A stretch of 64,000 bases of DNA from the NCBI GenBank assembly GCA_019634625.1, contig JAHCBA010000008.1:62001-126000 (forward strand), written 5' to 3'. The stretch is from Verrucomicrobiia bacterium. GTDB taxonomy: Bacteria > Verrucomicrobiota > Verrucomicrobiia > Limisphaerales > CAIMTB01. Shown here piece after piece: positions 38,231 to 46,210 of the stretch (position 1 is the stretch's first letter; the number at the start of each line of letters is the position of its first letter). The translations under genes and the position numbers were made by a program. The notes under the pieces were generated by a model. The model searched no databases, was not told the origin of the DNA, and worked only from the letters and a program-made list of their open reading frames with translations.

Positions 38231-38853
38231 GGCCGCTCCTTTCCGGCGCGATGCGCCAGGGCCCGTTCGCGCACCTGGTCATGCGCCGTCGGCTCGTACT
38301 CGTAGTCGTCCGGCTCAACGTAGTCCTTCCGCATCGGATGATCTTCGAATCCCTCCCACATCAGCAACCGCCGCAAATCCGGATGCCCTTCGAACTGGAC
38401 CCCGAAAAGATCGAACACCTCCCGCTCCTGCAGCTCGCAACTCCGCCAAACCGGGGTCATCGAAGGCAGCCGGGTGTCCGTCGTCCGGTCCGGCGTCCGA
38501 ACCCGCACCACCACCGGGCCCTGCTTCCCCGCCATCGAATAGAGGTGATACACCACCTCCAGACAGCCCGGCTCCGTGCGGCTTTCCTCCACCTCCCTGG
38601 CGTCCTCCCCTTCCCCGTGCCGCACCTTCACCTTCACCGTCCGATCCAGCCAGTCCACCCCCGTCACATTCGAACAGTAGTCCAGCCGCCACCCCGGATC
38701 GTCCCGCAGAAACCGCGCCAGGCGCGGCCAATCGTCTCGCGCCACCCGCAAACTGTGCTGAGCCGACGGCGCCGGATTCGGCATGGGCTCGACCTGAATT
38801 CCAGGCAGCGCCTCCTGCAACGCCGCCACCATCGCCTCCGCATTCCCCATCAT
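38227..38853 (-). CDS. nuoC: NADH-quinone oxidoreductase subunit C
   Basis: A 208-residue 30-kDa-type subunit of the peripheral arm. The signature is [20 protein letters not shown] followed by [18 protein letters not shown] short charged insertion ([16 protein letters not shown]) interrupts the first beta sheet. The start is ATG 38853 (MMGNAEAM), overlapping the nuoB stop by 4 bp. A longer frame reads through nuoB and is rejected. Confidence 0.95.
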   Translation of the reverse strand: MMGNAEAMVAALQEALPGIQVEPMPNPAPSAQHSLRVARDDWPRLARFLRDDPGWRLDYCSNVTGVDWLDRTVKVKVRHGEGEDAREVEESRTEPGCLEVVYHLYSMAGKQGPVVVRVRTPDRTTDTRLPSMTPVWRSCELQEREVFDLFGVQFEGHPDLRRLLMWEGFEDHPMRKDYVEPDDYEYEPTAHDQVRERALAHRAGKERP

Positions 38854-39524
38854 CGTCCCCCTCCCGCACCTGGCTCCGTCGTGCCCCCCCCGCCGGCAGC
38901 AGCTCCAGGCGCACCCGAAGGCGCGCTCCAGACCTCCGGATTGCAGGGGGGTTCGATGTCGTGCTTCCCATGGACCGGGATGGCAAATTCGCTGGGCGCC
39001 TCGGCCCGCAGATGGCGGGGCCGATCCTCGCCAGTCAACCGCTGCGACCCGATCTTCTCCTGCAAGGTCATCAACGCGTGCAACAGCGCCTCCGGTCGGG
39101 GCGGACATCCGGGAATATGCACATCCACCGGAATGTACCGATCAATCCCTTTCAGCACGTTGTACCCCTGCTTGAATGGACCGCCGGAAATCGCGCACGC
39201 CCCCATGGCCACCACATACTTCGGCTCCGCCATCTGGTTGTAGAGCCGCACGATCTGCGGGACCATCTTCTTGGTCACCGTCCCCGAAACAATCATCAGG
39301 TCGGCCTGGCGTGGCGACGGACGAAACACCTCCGACCCAAACCGCGCCATGTCGAAGCGGGCCATCGTCGTGGCAATCATCTCAATGGCGCAACAGGCCA
39401 ATCCGAACTGCAACGGCCACACCGAGTTCCGACGACCCCAGTTGTAGAGATCCTCCAGCGACGTGACGATCACCCCCTGCGCACGGAGCGCATCGTTGGG
39501 GACAGGCTGAGGTTGCGGCTCCAT
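38850..39524 (-). CDS. nuoB: NADH-quinone oxidoreductase subunit B
   Basis: A 224-residue 20-kDa-type subunit that carries cluster N2. The cluster ligands appear as GLACCAIEM, then MGACAISGG and [18 protein letters not shown]. The C-terminal ~50 residues are a Gly/Ala-rich extension not needed by the family. ATG 39524 is chosen; a GTG at 39530 is also possible. It lies 22 bp behind nuoA. Confidence 0.96.
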   Translation of the reverse strand: MEPQPQPVPNDALRAQGVIVTSLEDLYNWGRRNSVWPLQFGLACCAIEMIATTMARFDMARFGSEVFRPSPRQADLMIVSGTVTKKMVPQIVRLYNQMAEPKYVVAMGACAISGGPFKQGYNVLKGIDRYIPVDVHIPGCPPRPEALLHALMTLQEKIGSQRLTGEDRPRHLRAEAPSEFAIPVHGKHDIEPPCNPEVWSAPSGAPGAAAGGGGTTEPGAGGGR

Positions 39525-39546
39525 GTTCACGTGCGACGTCCGGGGA

Positions 39547-39927
39547 TCAATGCCAGCTCAGAATGCCCTTGAGCCACGCCCAGACCAAGCCTTCGGCCAG
39601 CAAAAGCAGAAACACCGCCATCGCCACCACCGCCCCCAGGGGCAAGCCGCTGTACGCCGCCGCAAAGGGGATCAGGAAGACGCTCTCCACGTCGAAAACC
39701 AGAAAAACGATGGCGTAGAGATAGTAATCCACGCTCTGGTGGCTTCCCGGATTCCCCGCCGATTCCAGACCGCACTCGTAATTGGCCGTCTTCACCGGCC
39801 CGCCCTTGGCTGGCGAAAAGACCCGCGCCCACCACCACGCCAGAACCAGCGGCACCACCCCCATGGCGATCGCCATCGCGGTGAAGGTCACCACGACATG
39901 AAACGGAAACGCGGATGGCGGTTCCAT
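39547..39927 (-). CDS. nuoA: NADH-quinone oxidoreductase subunit A
   Basis: A 126-residue membrane subunit of complex I with three membrane helices. The conserved loop is [12 protein letters not shown] and the second helix is [18 protein letters not shown]. First gene of the nuoABCDI run. Start ATG 39927; the alternative TTG at 39933 adds two residues. The palindromic repeat array begins about 155 bp upstream. Confidence 0.95.
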   Translation of the reverse strand: MEPPSAFPFHVVVTFTAMAIAMGVVPLVLAWWWARVFSPAKGGPVKTANYECGLESAGNPGSHQSVDYYLYAIVFLVFDVESVFLIPFAAAYSGLPLGAVVAMAVFLLLLAEGLVWAWLKGILSWH

Positions 39928-40083
39928 GGCCAAGACCTAGCAAGCGGGGCTCCAGATGGGAAGCCAATCGTCATCGTGTCGCGCGGAAGCGCTGCACAGC
40001 CCAACAGCGCCGTCCACGACGATGGTCCCTTTGGCATTCCCCTTTCTTCTCCGTGCCTTTGTGCCTCCGTGAGAGGCATCATT

Positions 40084-40754
40084 CGTTGGGTGTCCACGCT
40101 TCAGCGTGTCGGGGTGCTTGGGGGGCTCACGCTGAAGCGTGTACATCCAGCCGTCCTGGCGGAACGAGGACGTGGGGGCTCAGGGTTGGCCGCCCTTCGT
40201 TGGGTGTACACGCTTTAGCGTGTCGGGGTCGTTTGGGAAGCTCACGCTGAAGCGTGTACACCCAGCCGTCCTGGCGGAACGAGGACGTGGGGGCTCAGGG
40301 TTGGCCGCCCTTCGTTGGGTGTACACGCTTTAGCGTGTCGGGGTGGCTGGGGGGCTCACGTTGAAGCGTGTACATCCGGCCGTCCTGACGGAACGAGGAC
40401 GTGGGGGCTCAGGGTTGGCCGCCCTTCGTTGGGTGTACACGCTTTAGCGTGTCGGGGTCGTTTGGGAAGCTCACGCTGAAGCGTGTACACCCATCCTTGG
40501 CGGTGCGAGAACGTGGGGGCTCAGGGTTGGCCGCCCTTCGTTGGGTGTACACGCTTCAGCGTGTCGGGGTCGTTTGGGAAGCTCACGCTGAAGCGTGTAC
40601 ACCCAACCGTCGTTGGCGGTGCGAGGACGTGGGGGCTCAGGGTTGGCCGCCCTTCGTTGGGTGTACACGCTTTAGCGTGTCGGGGTGGTTGGGGGGCTCA
40701 CGTTGAAGCGTGTACATCCGGCCGTCCTGACGGAACGAGGACGTGGGGGCTCAG
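40084..40754. repeat. BIME-like tandem array of REP palindromes (six units)
   Basis: Unit starts (CGTTGGGTG) lie at 40084, 40198, 40313, 40427, 40539 and 40655, so units are 112-116 bp. Each has a left palindrome (ACACGCTTTAGCGTGT or close), a 17-21 nt linker and an inverted second palindrome (CACGCTGAAGCGTGTACACC), so a unit can also fold as one ~60-nt hairpin. Two linker types, TCGTTTGGGAAGCT and TGGTTGGGGGGCT-like, alternate (B-A-B-A-A-B). The rest of each unit is CGGAACGAGGACGTGGGGGC then TCAGGGTTGGCCGCCCTTCG. Frames through it repeat the same nonsense peptide. The interval 39928-40083 before it holds only the nuoA upstream region. Confidence 0.9.
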
Positions 40755-40780
40755 AATACCCTCTTCCTGCCCCCGCCCCA

Positions 40781-40936
40781 CAATTCTGGCAGCCCGACTA
40801 CTTCGACCGCACCATCCGCAATCAGGACCACTTTCGGCGGATCGTGCGCTATATCGGGAACAACCGGGTGAAATCCGGCCTGGTATGCACCGCGCAGGAG
40901 TGGGCGACGAGCAGCGCTCGCTACCGTGGCTGCCAT
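40781..40936 (+). pseudogene. C-terminal remnant of a REP-associated tyrosine transposase (RAYT, IS200-like)
   Basis: About 52 codons read QFWQPDYFDRTIRNQDHFRR, then IVRYIGNNRVKSGLVCTAQE and WATSSARYRGCH. This is the typical C-terminal end of RAYT/Y1 transposases ([FW]W[QE]..YFDR.IR[DN]..H....RYI..NPVKAGL...). The N-terminal catalytic part, with its HUH and Tyr motifs, is absent: the frame begins where the repeat array ends (40754). It cannot be functional. Array and remnant together suggest that the transposase gene was once next to the repeats it mobilised. Confidence 0.85.
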
Positions 40937-41029
40937 GACTCCCACAAGTTGCCCCAGATCCCCCGGTGCCAATCCTAGCCGGATCCCACCTGTCCCCCCT
41001 TCCGCTCTCCCCCCCCTCCGACCCGCACC

Positions 41030-41327
41030 CCGCGGACAAGGCTGTCCGCGCTCCGAACACCTGCGATCACCCCCACTCGCAATAGCGAGCCCCACTCCCC
41101 ATACCCCGCCTCCCCTCGCAATGCTCCCCACTCCATGCGGGAGCGCGGACAGCCCTGTCCGCCCTTCCCACCTCCAACCCGCACCCCGCGGACAAGGCTG
41201 TCCGCGCTCCGAACTCCTGCGATCACCCCCGTTCCCATTAGCGAGCCCCACTCCCCCCACCCCGCCTCCCCTCGCACTGCTCCCCACTCCATGCCGCACC
41301 CCGCGGACAAGGCTGTCCGCGCTCCGT
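41030..41327. repeat. Second REP-like class: GCGGACA-AGGC-TGTCCGC palindromes in two ~155-bp repeats
   Basis: Direct copies of CCGCGGACAAGGCTGTCCGC lie near 41031, 41187 and 41302; an inverted copy (GAGCGCGGACAGCCCTGTCC) is at 41141. Each palindrome is followed by GCTCCG. The spacers between them are also repeated: CTGCGATCACCCCC, AGCGAGCCCCACTCC, CCCCGCCTCCCCTCGCA and CTCCCCACTCCATGC occur twice in the same order. No protein is encoded. Confidence 0.85.
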
Positions 41328-41336
41328 AAAAGCGAA

Positions 41337-41360
41337 AAGGCCGCCCGGAAGGGCGGCCTT
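41337..41360 (-). terminator. Rho-independent terminator of the PEP-CTERM gene
   Basis: A perfect 10-bp stem, AAGGCCGCCC/GGGCGGCCTT, with a 4-nt loop, followed on the minus strand by TTCGCTTTTA. It lies 23 bp past the stop at 41383. Confidence 0.85.
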
Positions 41361-41382
41361 GATTCGACACATCAGCAACACA

Positions 41383-41928
41383 TTACTTCTTGCGACGAAC
41401 GAGCAGCAAGCCCGCGCCGAGAAGACCAAGAGCGGCGATGGAAGGCTCGGGGATGACTTGAGAAACCTCAAAGCCTGTCATTCCGGTAAGAACAGCCGGA
41501 AGGCTTGGAGGAGTACCCGCACCGCCCGTCGCCACGGTCACTGTCGCGGATTGACCGACACCACCCAGATCGAGGGCTTGAGCCGCTTCCCAACTCGTCA
41601 CGCCCAGATCGGCGTGCCAGACGCGAAGCACGACATCCGCTTGGGAACCCGGTGCCACGCCCGCAACCACCGTATCGGGCACAGCCAAGGTGAAGCCGGC
41701 ATTCGCGCCGCTACGGAAGTTGACCGGCGCACCAATGGCCGTCAACGCACCCCCGGCAGGACCCGCATAGTACTGAGCCCACGCTGCAGTACCGGCAATG
41801 CGCTCACCGTTGTAGGTCACCGGCGCCTCGAACACGCCCACCGAACGGTTGGCGAAGTTCACCGTTCCCTGGCCATAAGCAGCGGCACCCGCCAGCAGCG
41901 TAGCCACAATAATCGCAGTGTTTTTCAT
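41383..41928 (-). CDS. PEP-CTERM sorting domain protein
   Basis: A 181-residue exported protein. Signal MKNTAIIVATLLAGAAAYGQ; body rich in Gly/Ala with beta strands (GTVNFANRSVGVFEAP, ADVVLRVWHADLG); C-terminal PEP-CTERM: PEPS, a membrane helix (IAALGLLGAGLLLV) and RRKK. It is probably processed by an exosortase (not in this window) and sorted to the surface or matrix. AAGGAG lies 12 bp before the ATG. GC is lower than in housekeeping genes. The short N-terminal words GTVNFAN are common in this group of Verrucomicrobia. Confidence 0.88.
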   Translation of the reverse strand: MKNTAIIVATLLAGAAAYGQGTVNFANRSVGVFEAPVTYNGERIAGTAAWAQYYAGPAGGALTAIGAPVNFRSGANAGFTLAVPDTVVAGVAPGSQADVVLRVWHADLGVTSWEAAQALDLGGVGQSATVTVATGGAGTPPSLPAVLTGMTGFEVSQVIPEPSIAALGLLGAGLLLVRRKK

Positions 41929-42015
41929 TTGTTTGGAGTTCTCCTTCGAGTAAGCCGTCGATTTTGGTTTTGGTTCCTTTGACCGACTGTTTCTCAGGAA
42001 AAGGGGATTGATTCC

Positions 42016-42645
42016 TCAGTTCACACTGAACGTGCGGGTCCAGCTTCCGGCGGCCGATTTCGACACCCAGAACCCTTGACCCACGGCGATGCTCGGATCA
42101 CCGAAATCCCAGCCGTCACCCGCAAAGTAGGAGTTGCCGGAATAGGCCGTCCCATTCCACGTGTACACCGTGTCGCCGTCCGCAGGCACGAAACCCAGCA
42201 CCGCCTGCAAGCCACCCGCCTGGGGAACCTGCGAAGCCACCAGATTCAAACCGGCCAGCAAAGGCGTGGTCAGAGTACCCTGCGGAACTTCACCCACGAA
42301 CGTCAGCGTGATCGGGTTGGCCGTCGGGTTCTGAACGAAGAACGCAGAGCCAGGAGCCACCGAGGCGCTGGGAGCATCCCATCCGTCCCCGTCGAAGTAC
42401 GAGTTCGGCGCGAAGCCGCCCGCCTGCGAGTAACGGTAGATGGTCGTCCCGTCCGCCACCGACGGAAGAACTTCCGCGATGGTGTTGCCACCGTTGTTCA
42501 ACTGGTTCGCGATCAACGCCAGGCCGTTCGCCGGGACGGTGATGTTGATGTATCCAACCGCGTTGACCGAGTACACTTGGGCATAGGCCCCAAGGGAGCT
42601 CGCCACGCCGAGGGCTGCTGTCGTGAGGATGAGTTTGGTTCTCAT
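42016..42645 (-). CDS. Secreted protein with an internal duplication (verrucomicrobial VYSVNAVGY type)
   Basis: A 209-residue exported protein; signal MRTKLILTTAALGVASSLGAYA. The mature start VYSVNAVGYINI is followed by two similar halves of about 75 residues: LALIANQLNNGGNTI...YFDGDGWD...AFFVQNP and LNLVASQVPQAGGLQ...YFAGDGWD...GFWVSKS. The NSYF.GDGWD core is the repeat mark. No domain name or function is known to me. It is transcribed toward the PEP-CTERM gene, 87 bp away, and may share its export route though it lacks a PEP-CTERM tail. Confidence 0.82.
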   Translation of the reverse strand: MRTKLILTTAALGVASSLGAYAQVYSVNAVGYINITVPANGLALIANQLNNGGNTIAEVLPSVADGTTIYRYSQAGGFAPNSYFDGDGWDAPSASVAPGSAFFVQNPTANPITLTFVGEVPQGTLTTPLLAGLNLVASQVPQAGGLQAVLGFVPADGDTVYTWNGTAYSGNSYFAGDGWDFGDPSIAVGQGFWVSKSAAGSWTRTFSVN

Positions 42646-42897
42646 TTGTGTTGCTGCTCGTGTTTCCGTGTGTGCGAGAGACGCTTACAGACCCCCCCAA
42701 ACCTGTCAAAACTTTTTTGTGCCCGGCAGGGGCTCTCTCACCACCCCACGTAATCCGCTGCCATCCAAGCCGTTGTCCGGTCCTCAATGCAACCTTTTTC
42801 GCTCCCCGCCGCCGGGAATCGGTGCCGTGGGAGTCCCCTTTGCCCTTCGCCACCCGCTCCTCCGCCAGTCCGACGCCCCGCTTCCGGCCTTTCCAGC

Positions 42898-44157
42898 TCA
42901 CGGCAACAGGCGCCGGCGAAGCGCATCCAAGGCGTGCTGGGTGGTCACTTGCTTGAACGTCTCCCGGTCGTACGGATGCAACCGCTGCAGCACTTCGGTG
43001 CACCGACCCGCCTGAGCCAAGCCGATGTACACGGTTCCCACAGGCTTTTCCGGTGAACCGCCCGAGGGCCCCGCAATGCCGGTGATCGCCACGGCATGCG
43101 TGGCGCCGGCACGGGCCAGGGCGCCTTCCGCCATGGCCGCCGCGCACGCCTCGCTCACCGCGCCCTGTTCCCGCAACAATGCCGCATCGACCCCGAGCAA
43201 TCCCTGCTTGGCCTGGTTGTCGTAGGCGATCCAACCGCCCCAAAACACCGCGGACGCCCCGGGCACGTTGGTCAGGCGATGGGCCAGCAGGCCGCCCGTG
43301 CAGGACTCGGCGACGGTCAGCCTGGCACCGCGATTCGCCGCGAGGGCAATGACCGCCGATTCGATCGCTTCGTCGCCGGTCCCGTAAACTGCGGGACCCA
43401 GCTGCTCCCGCACCATGACAGCCGCGCCGCCCACCAGGGCCGCACCCTCCGCGCCTCGCGCCACCAACCGAACATCCACCTCGCCCGTGCGCGCGCAGTA
43501 GCCGATCTCGAGGCCCCGCTCCCTCCAGGATGCGAGATGGGGATCCAACTGCTCTTCCACCCACGACTCGCCCAACCCGGTGGTCCGCAACGTCACGCAA
43601 TGAAACGGCACGGACGGCGGCAGCACCTGTGGCAGCAGCGGAAGAACCTGCCCGTCGAACATGGGGTACAGTTCCCGCGGCGGCCCGGGCAGCATGATCA
43701 ACCACGCGGCATGCGGACCGAACCGTCCCTCCTCCACCCCGATGGCCAGTCCGGGAGCCGTCCCGTTGGCATTGGGCAGGACCGTCGCCCCTTCGGGAAC
43801 CAACGCCTGCACCAGCACCCGATCCGGCACCGCCCGTCCCCGCGCGGCGAAGAACGCCAGGATGCCCGCCCTCGCGTCCGCGTTCTCCACCAACCGCCGC
43901 CCCAGCAACCCGGCCACCCGCTCGCGGGTCACGTCATCCGCCGTCGGACCCAAGCCCCCCGTGGTGATCACCAGTTCCGCCCGCCTCAATCCTTCCGACA
44001 CGGCATCGCCAATGGCCACGGCGGTGTCGGCAACGGCCACCTGGCGCGTGACCGGGCGACCGATGTCGGCAAGGCGCCGGCAAAGCCAGCGTTGATGGCT
44101 GTTGAGGACACGGCCGAGCATCAGCTCGGACCCGGTGTTGATCAGTTCGACATTCAC
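42898..44157 (-). CDS. cinA: CinA family nicotinamide mononucleotide deamidase-related protein
   Basis: A 420-residue cytoplasmic protein. The N-terminal MoCF-like domain contains NTGSELMLGRVLNSHQRWL and TTGGLGPTADDVTRE; the C-terminal amidohydrolase domain contains LTVAESCTGGLLAHRLTNVPGAS and AITGIAGPSGG. In other bacteria the latter deamidates NMN in pyridine-nucleotide salvage, and the N-terminal domain can act as ADP-ribose pyrophosphatase. The GTG at 44157 gives the family start VELINTGSEL; a TTG 42 bp upstream adds unrelated sequence. Confidence 0.94.
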   Translation of the reverse strand: MNVELINTGSELMLGRVLNSHQRWLCRRLADIGRPVTRQVAVADTAVAIGDAVSEGLRRAELVITTGGLGPTADDVTRERVAGLLGRRLVENADARAGILAFFAARGRAVPDRVLVQALVPEGATVLPNANGTAPGLAIGVEEGRFGPHAAWLIMLPGPPRELYPMFDGQVLPLLPQVLPPSVPFHCVTLRTTGLGESWVEEQLDPHLASWRERGLEIGYCARTGEVDVRLVARGAEGAALVGGAAVMVREQLGPAVYGTGDEAIESAVIALAANRGARLTVAESCTGGLLAHRLTNVPGASAVFWGGWIAYDNQAKQGLLGVDAALLREQGAVSEACAAAMAEGALARAGATHAVAITGIAGPSGGSPEKPVGTVYIGLAQAGRCTEVLQRLHPYDRETFKQVTTQHALDALRRRLLP

Positions 44158-44224
44158 GGCTCGGCGCGCGCCCAAGGCTGAGGGGACGCGTTCGACCAAA
44201 CCAGCACGGGTTTCAGTATAATGG

Positions 44225-44394
44225 GACTGACTTTGTACTGTTGACTTAATGGGCCTGGCTCATTACCGTTGACAATTGCGGACAAATTCATCCCCAGCGG
44301 CCGGCAGGGATTGCTTGTCGATCGCGGGGGGAGGCGTCGCCGAAAAATCTTGCCTGACTTATTCTTGTTTATCGTCAGCAAGATTCTGCCTGAC
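44225..44394. repeat. Family C intergenic motif cluster
   Basis: 44225-44245 reads GACTGACTTTG...TGTTGAC; 44253-44273 is a weaker copy (GCCTGGCTCATTACCGTTGA then C); 44374-44394 is inverted (minus strand GTCAGGCAGAATCTTGCTGA then C). The first is nearly identical to the inverted copy at 17725-17745. Confidence 0.7.
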
Positions 44395-44597
44395 TTATTT
44401 TGCTCTTGGGCGGCGGAGGTGAACCGGCGAGTCGGGGAGGATCCGGACGCGATCCGGGCAGGACGAGCGCGGCGGGGGCAACTGCGGCCGGACCAGATCC
44501 CGCGGTGCAGGTGCAGATCAGTCCATCACGAACGGGGTGTTCCCGGGGGCGAAGGAGCCTGCGGACCCGGTTTTGGGGCGCGCGTCTCTCCCGCGGG

Positions 44598-44690
44598 GTG
44601 TCCCGGCTTCAGCCGGCCGCAACCATGCCCCACATTCCTGCTCCAATTCCCAATCCCAAGCGCCGGCACGCCAAAGCAGTTTGGACCTCC
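44598..44690 (+). repeat. Solitary REP-like palindrome (family D)
   Basis: GGTGTCCCGGCTTCAGCCGG has a perfect CCGGCT-TC-AGCCGG palindrome. It continues CATGCCCCACATTCC, a linker, then GGCACGCCAAAGCAG. It shares its order of words with 36319-36388. Confidence 0.6.
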
Positions 44691-44765
44691 GGAATAACGC
44701 CTGTGGACCCATGGAGCCCGGCCCGCCGGATGCTGCACATCCGCCTCAGCGAGCCAGCCCTCCGA

Positions 44766-46199
44766 TCACCGCAGATCGCGCCGCTCCAGCTCGTGGTCAA
44801 GACCGGCCGCCCGGAGCAGCCGGGCCCAGGCAACCAGATAATCGCGGCGGCCGAGGTTCTGCGTCGTTCGGGCCTCGGTGAGTGCGGTCTGGGCGCTGAG
44901 GACATCAAGCTGGGTGCCGCTGCCGGCCTCGGCGCGGGCGGTGGCCAGGCGGAGTGCCTCGGTGGCCTGCTCGACGACCCGCTCCTGCGACGCGAGCACC
45001 TCCCCGGCCTCGCTGAAATTCGCGTGGGCGGTGCGCACTTCGACCGAGATCTGCCGGTCGGCGTTCTCCAGGTCGATCCCGGCCTGGTCCAGGCGGGCGG
45101 CAGCTTCGATGACGCGCCCCCGCGTCAGACGGCCATCGAAAAGGTTCCACTGGGCCTGCACGCCGACGTTCCATCCGTGCCGTTCCGAATCCAGCCGCTC
45201 GCCAAACTGCGAGCGTCGCACTCCATAGCCGGCGAAGGCCTGCAGGCTTGGCCGATGTCCCGAGCGCGCCACCACCACGCCCTGCCGCCGGAGTTCCTCC
45301 GTCGCGCGCAAGGCCTTGAGTTCAGTCCGACGCGATTGCGCCAGGGCCAGGGCCTGACCCAGGTCCACCTCGAACGGCGGCGCCTCGAGGCGGTCGGCGA
45401 GCCGCAGCGGCACGTCTCCGGTGATGTCATCGGGCACCCGGTGGCCGAGCAGATGGGCCAGATGGGTCCGGGCATTGCGCCAGGCGTTGCGGGCGCGAAT
45501 CAGCCGGGGCCGGGCGCTGGCCAGTTCCACCTCCGCGCGCAGTACATTGAAACGGGGCACGCTTCCGGCATCGAAGCGGCGCTGGTTGTCCAGCAACTCC
45601 CGTTCGAGAAGGGTCACCGAGGCCTCCTGGACAACGATCTGTTCCTGGGCCAGCAGCGCGTCGTAGTAGGCCACCCGCACTTCGAGGAGGGTGTCGAGGA
45701 CGACGGTCTGAAACCTCTGGATGGCGGCCTCGCGCGTGTGCCGGGCCGAACGCACGGCGGCCGCCAGGCGCCCCCCCTCGTAGATCGACTGCACCAGCCG
45801 CACCCCGACCTCCCAGGTCTCGGTCTGCCCGAAATTGAAGCGCCCGAACGGGGTCTCGGCCACCTCCAATGCCGACTCGTCCACGGCCGAGAACTCCCCG
45901 CCGAGCCGCACGGTGGGAAAGATCACCGCCCGCGTCTGAATGACAATCCCCTCGGCAGCCTCGAGCTCCTTCCTCGCCGCCGCCACGGTCCCGTTTCCCG
46001 CCTCCGCCAGATTGAGGCAGTCCAACAGCGTGAGAGGTCGATCCGGCCAGGGCAGAGCCATGCCATTCTCCGTCCCCGGTTCGGCCCCGCACACGTGGCC
46101 CCCGATCCAGCCCATCATCGCCAGGATGACTGCAGCCGCCCAACCTCCCCGCCATGCGGAGCGGCAGGCATCGGTGAGGGGACGGACGCAGCCCTGCAT
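44766..46199 (-). CDS. TolC-like outer membrane efflux protein
   Basis: A 477-residue outer-membrane factor. A signal-like segment (GWAAAVILAMMGWIGGHVCG) precedes two homologous OEP domains of long helices and short barrel strands; words such as SIYEGGRLAAAVRSARHTRE, LRAEVELASARPRLIRARNA and GTQLDVLSAQTALTEART are typical. It forms the outer-membrane channel of a tripartite pump or type I secretion system; no pump partner is visible. The ATG is 11 bp after the ftsZ stop (a TTG at 46214 would overlap it as TTGA), so it is the last gene of the dcw run. Confidence 0.9.
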   Translation of the reverse strand: MQGCVRPLTDACRSAWRGGWAAAVILAMMGWIGGHVCGAEPGTENGMALPWPDRPLTLLDCLNLAEAGNGTVAAARKELEAAEGIVIQTRAVIFPTVRLGGEFSAVDESALEVAETPFGRFNFGQTETWEVGVRLVQSIYEGGRLAAAVRSARHTREAAIQRFQTVVLDTLLEVRVAYYDALLAQEQIVVQEASVTLLERELLDNQRRFDAGSVPRFNVLRAEVELASARPRLIRARNAWRNARTHLAHLLGHRVPDDITGDVPLRLADRLEAPPFEVDLGQALALAQSRRTELKALRATEELRRQGVVVARSGHRPSLQAFAGYGVRRSQFGERLDSERHGWNVGVQAQWNLFDGRLTRGRVIEAAARLDQAGIDLENADRQISVEVRTAHANFSEAGEVLASQERVVEQATEALRLATARAEAGSGTQLDVLSAQTALTEARTTQNLGRRDYLVAWARLLRAAGLDHELERRDLR

Positions 46200-46210
46200 G
46201 ACGCGAGCAC

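Larger units (their letters stand above)
44158..44765. other. Intergenic region with family C motifs and a solitary REP-like repeat
   Basis: 608 bp between the cinA start and the end of the TolC-like gene. The first 240 bp are AT-richer and hold family C motifs (44225-44394). The direct repeat TGCCTGACTTATT occurs twice (44351 and 44388). A family D REP-like palindrome follows. The open frames over this region are GC artefacts; no gene is supported. Confidence 0.6.

Noticed and set aside
40084-40754. CRISPR array
   Set aside because: The 'spacers' are repeats themselves, the period is 112-116 bp, the repeats are palindromes over 60 bp, and no cas gene is near.
40401-40938. Open frames running through the palindromic array that give a repeated peptide
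   Set aside because: The peptide (GWPPFVGCTRF...) just translates the DNA repeat; no start signal and frames exist on both strands.
42684-42709. Sigma70-like promoter before the secreted protein gene at 42645 (TTGACA with TGTAAG)
   Set aside because: The spacing is 14 bp and the -10 box is poor; not enough to call.
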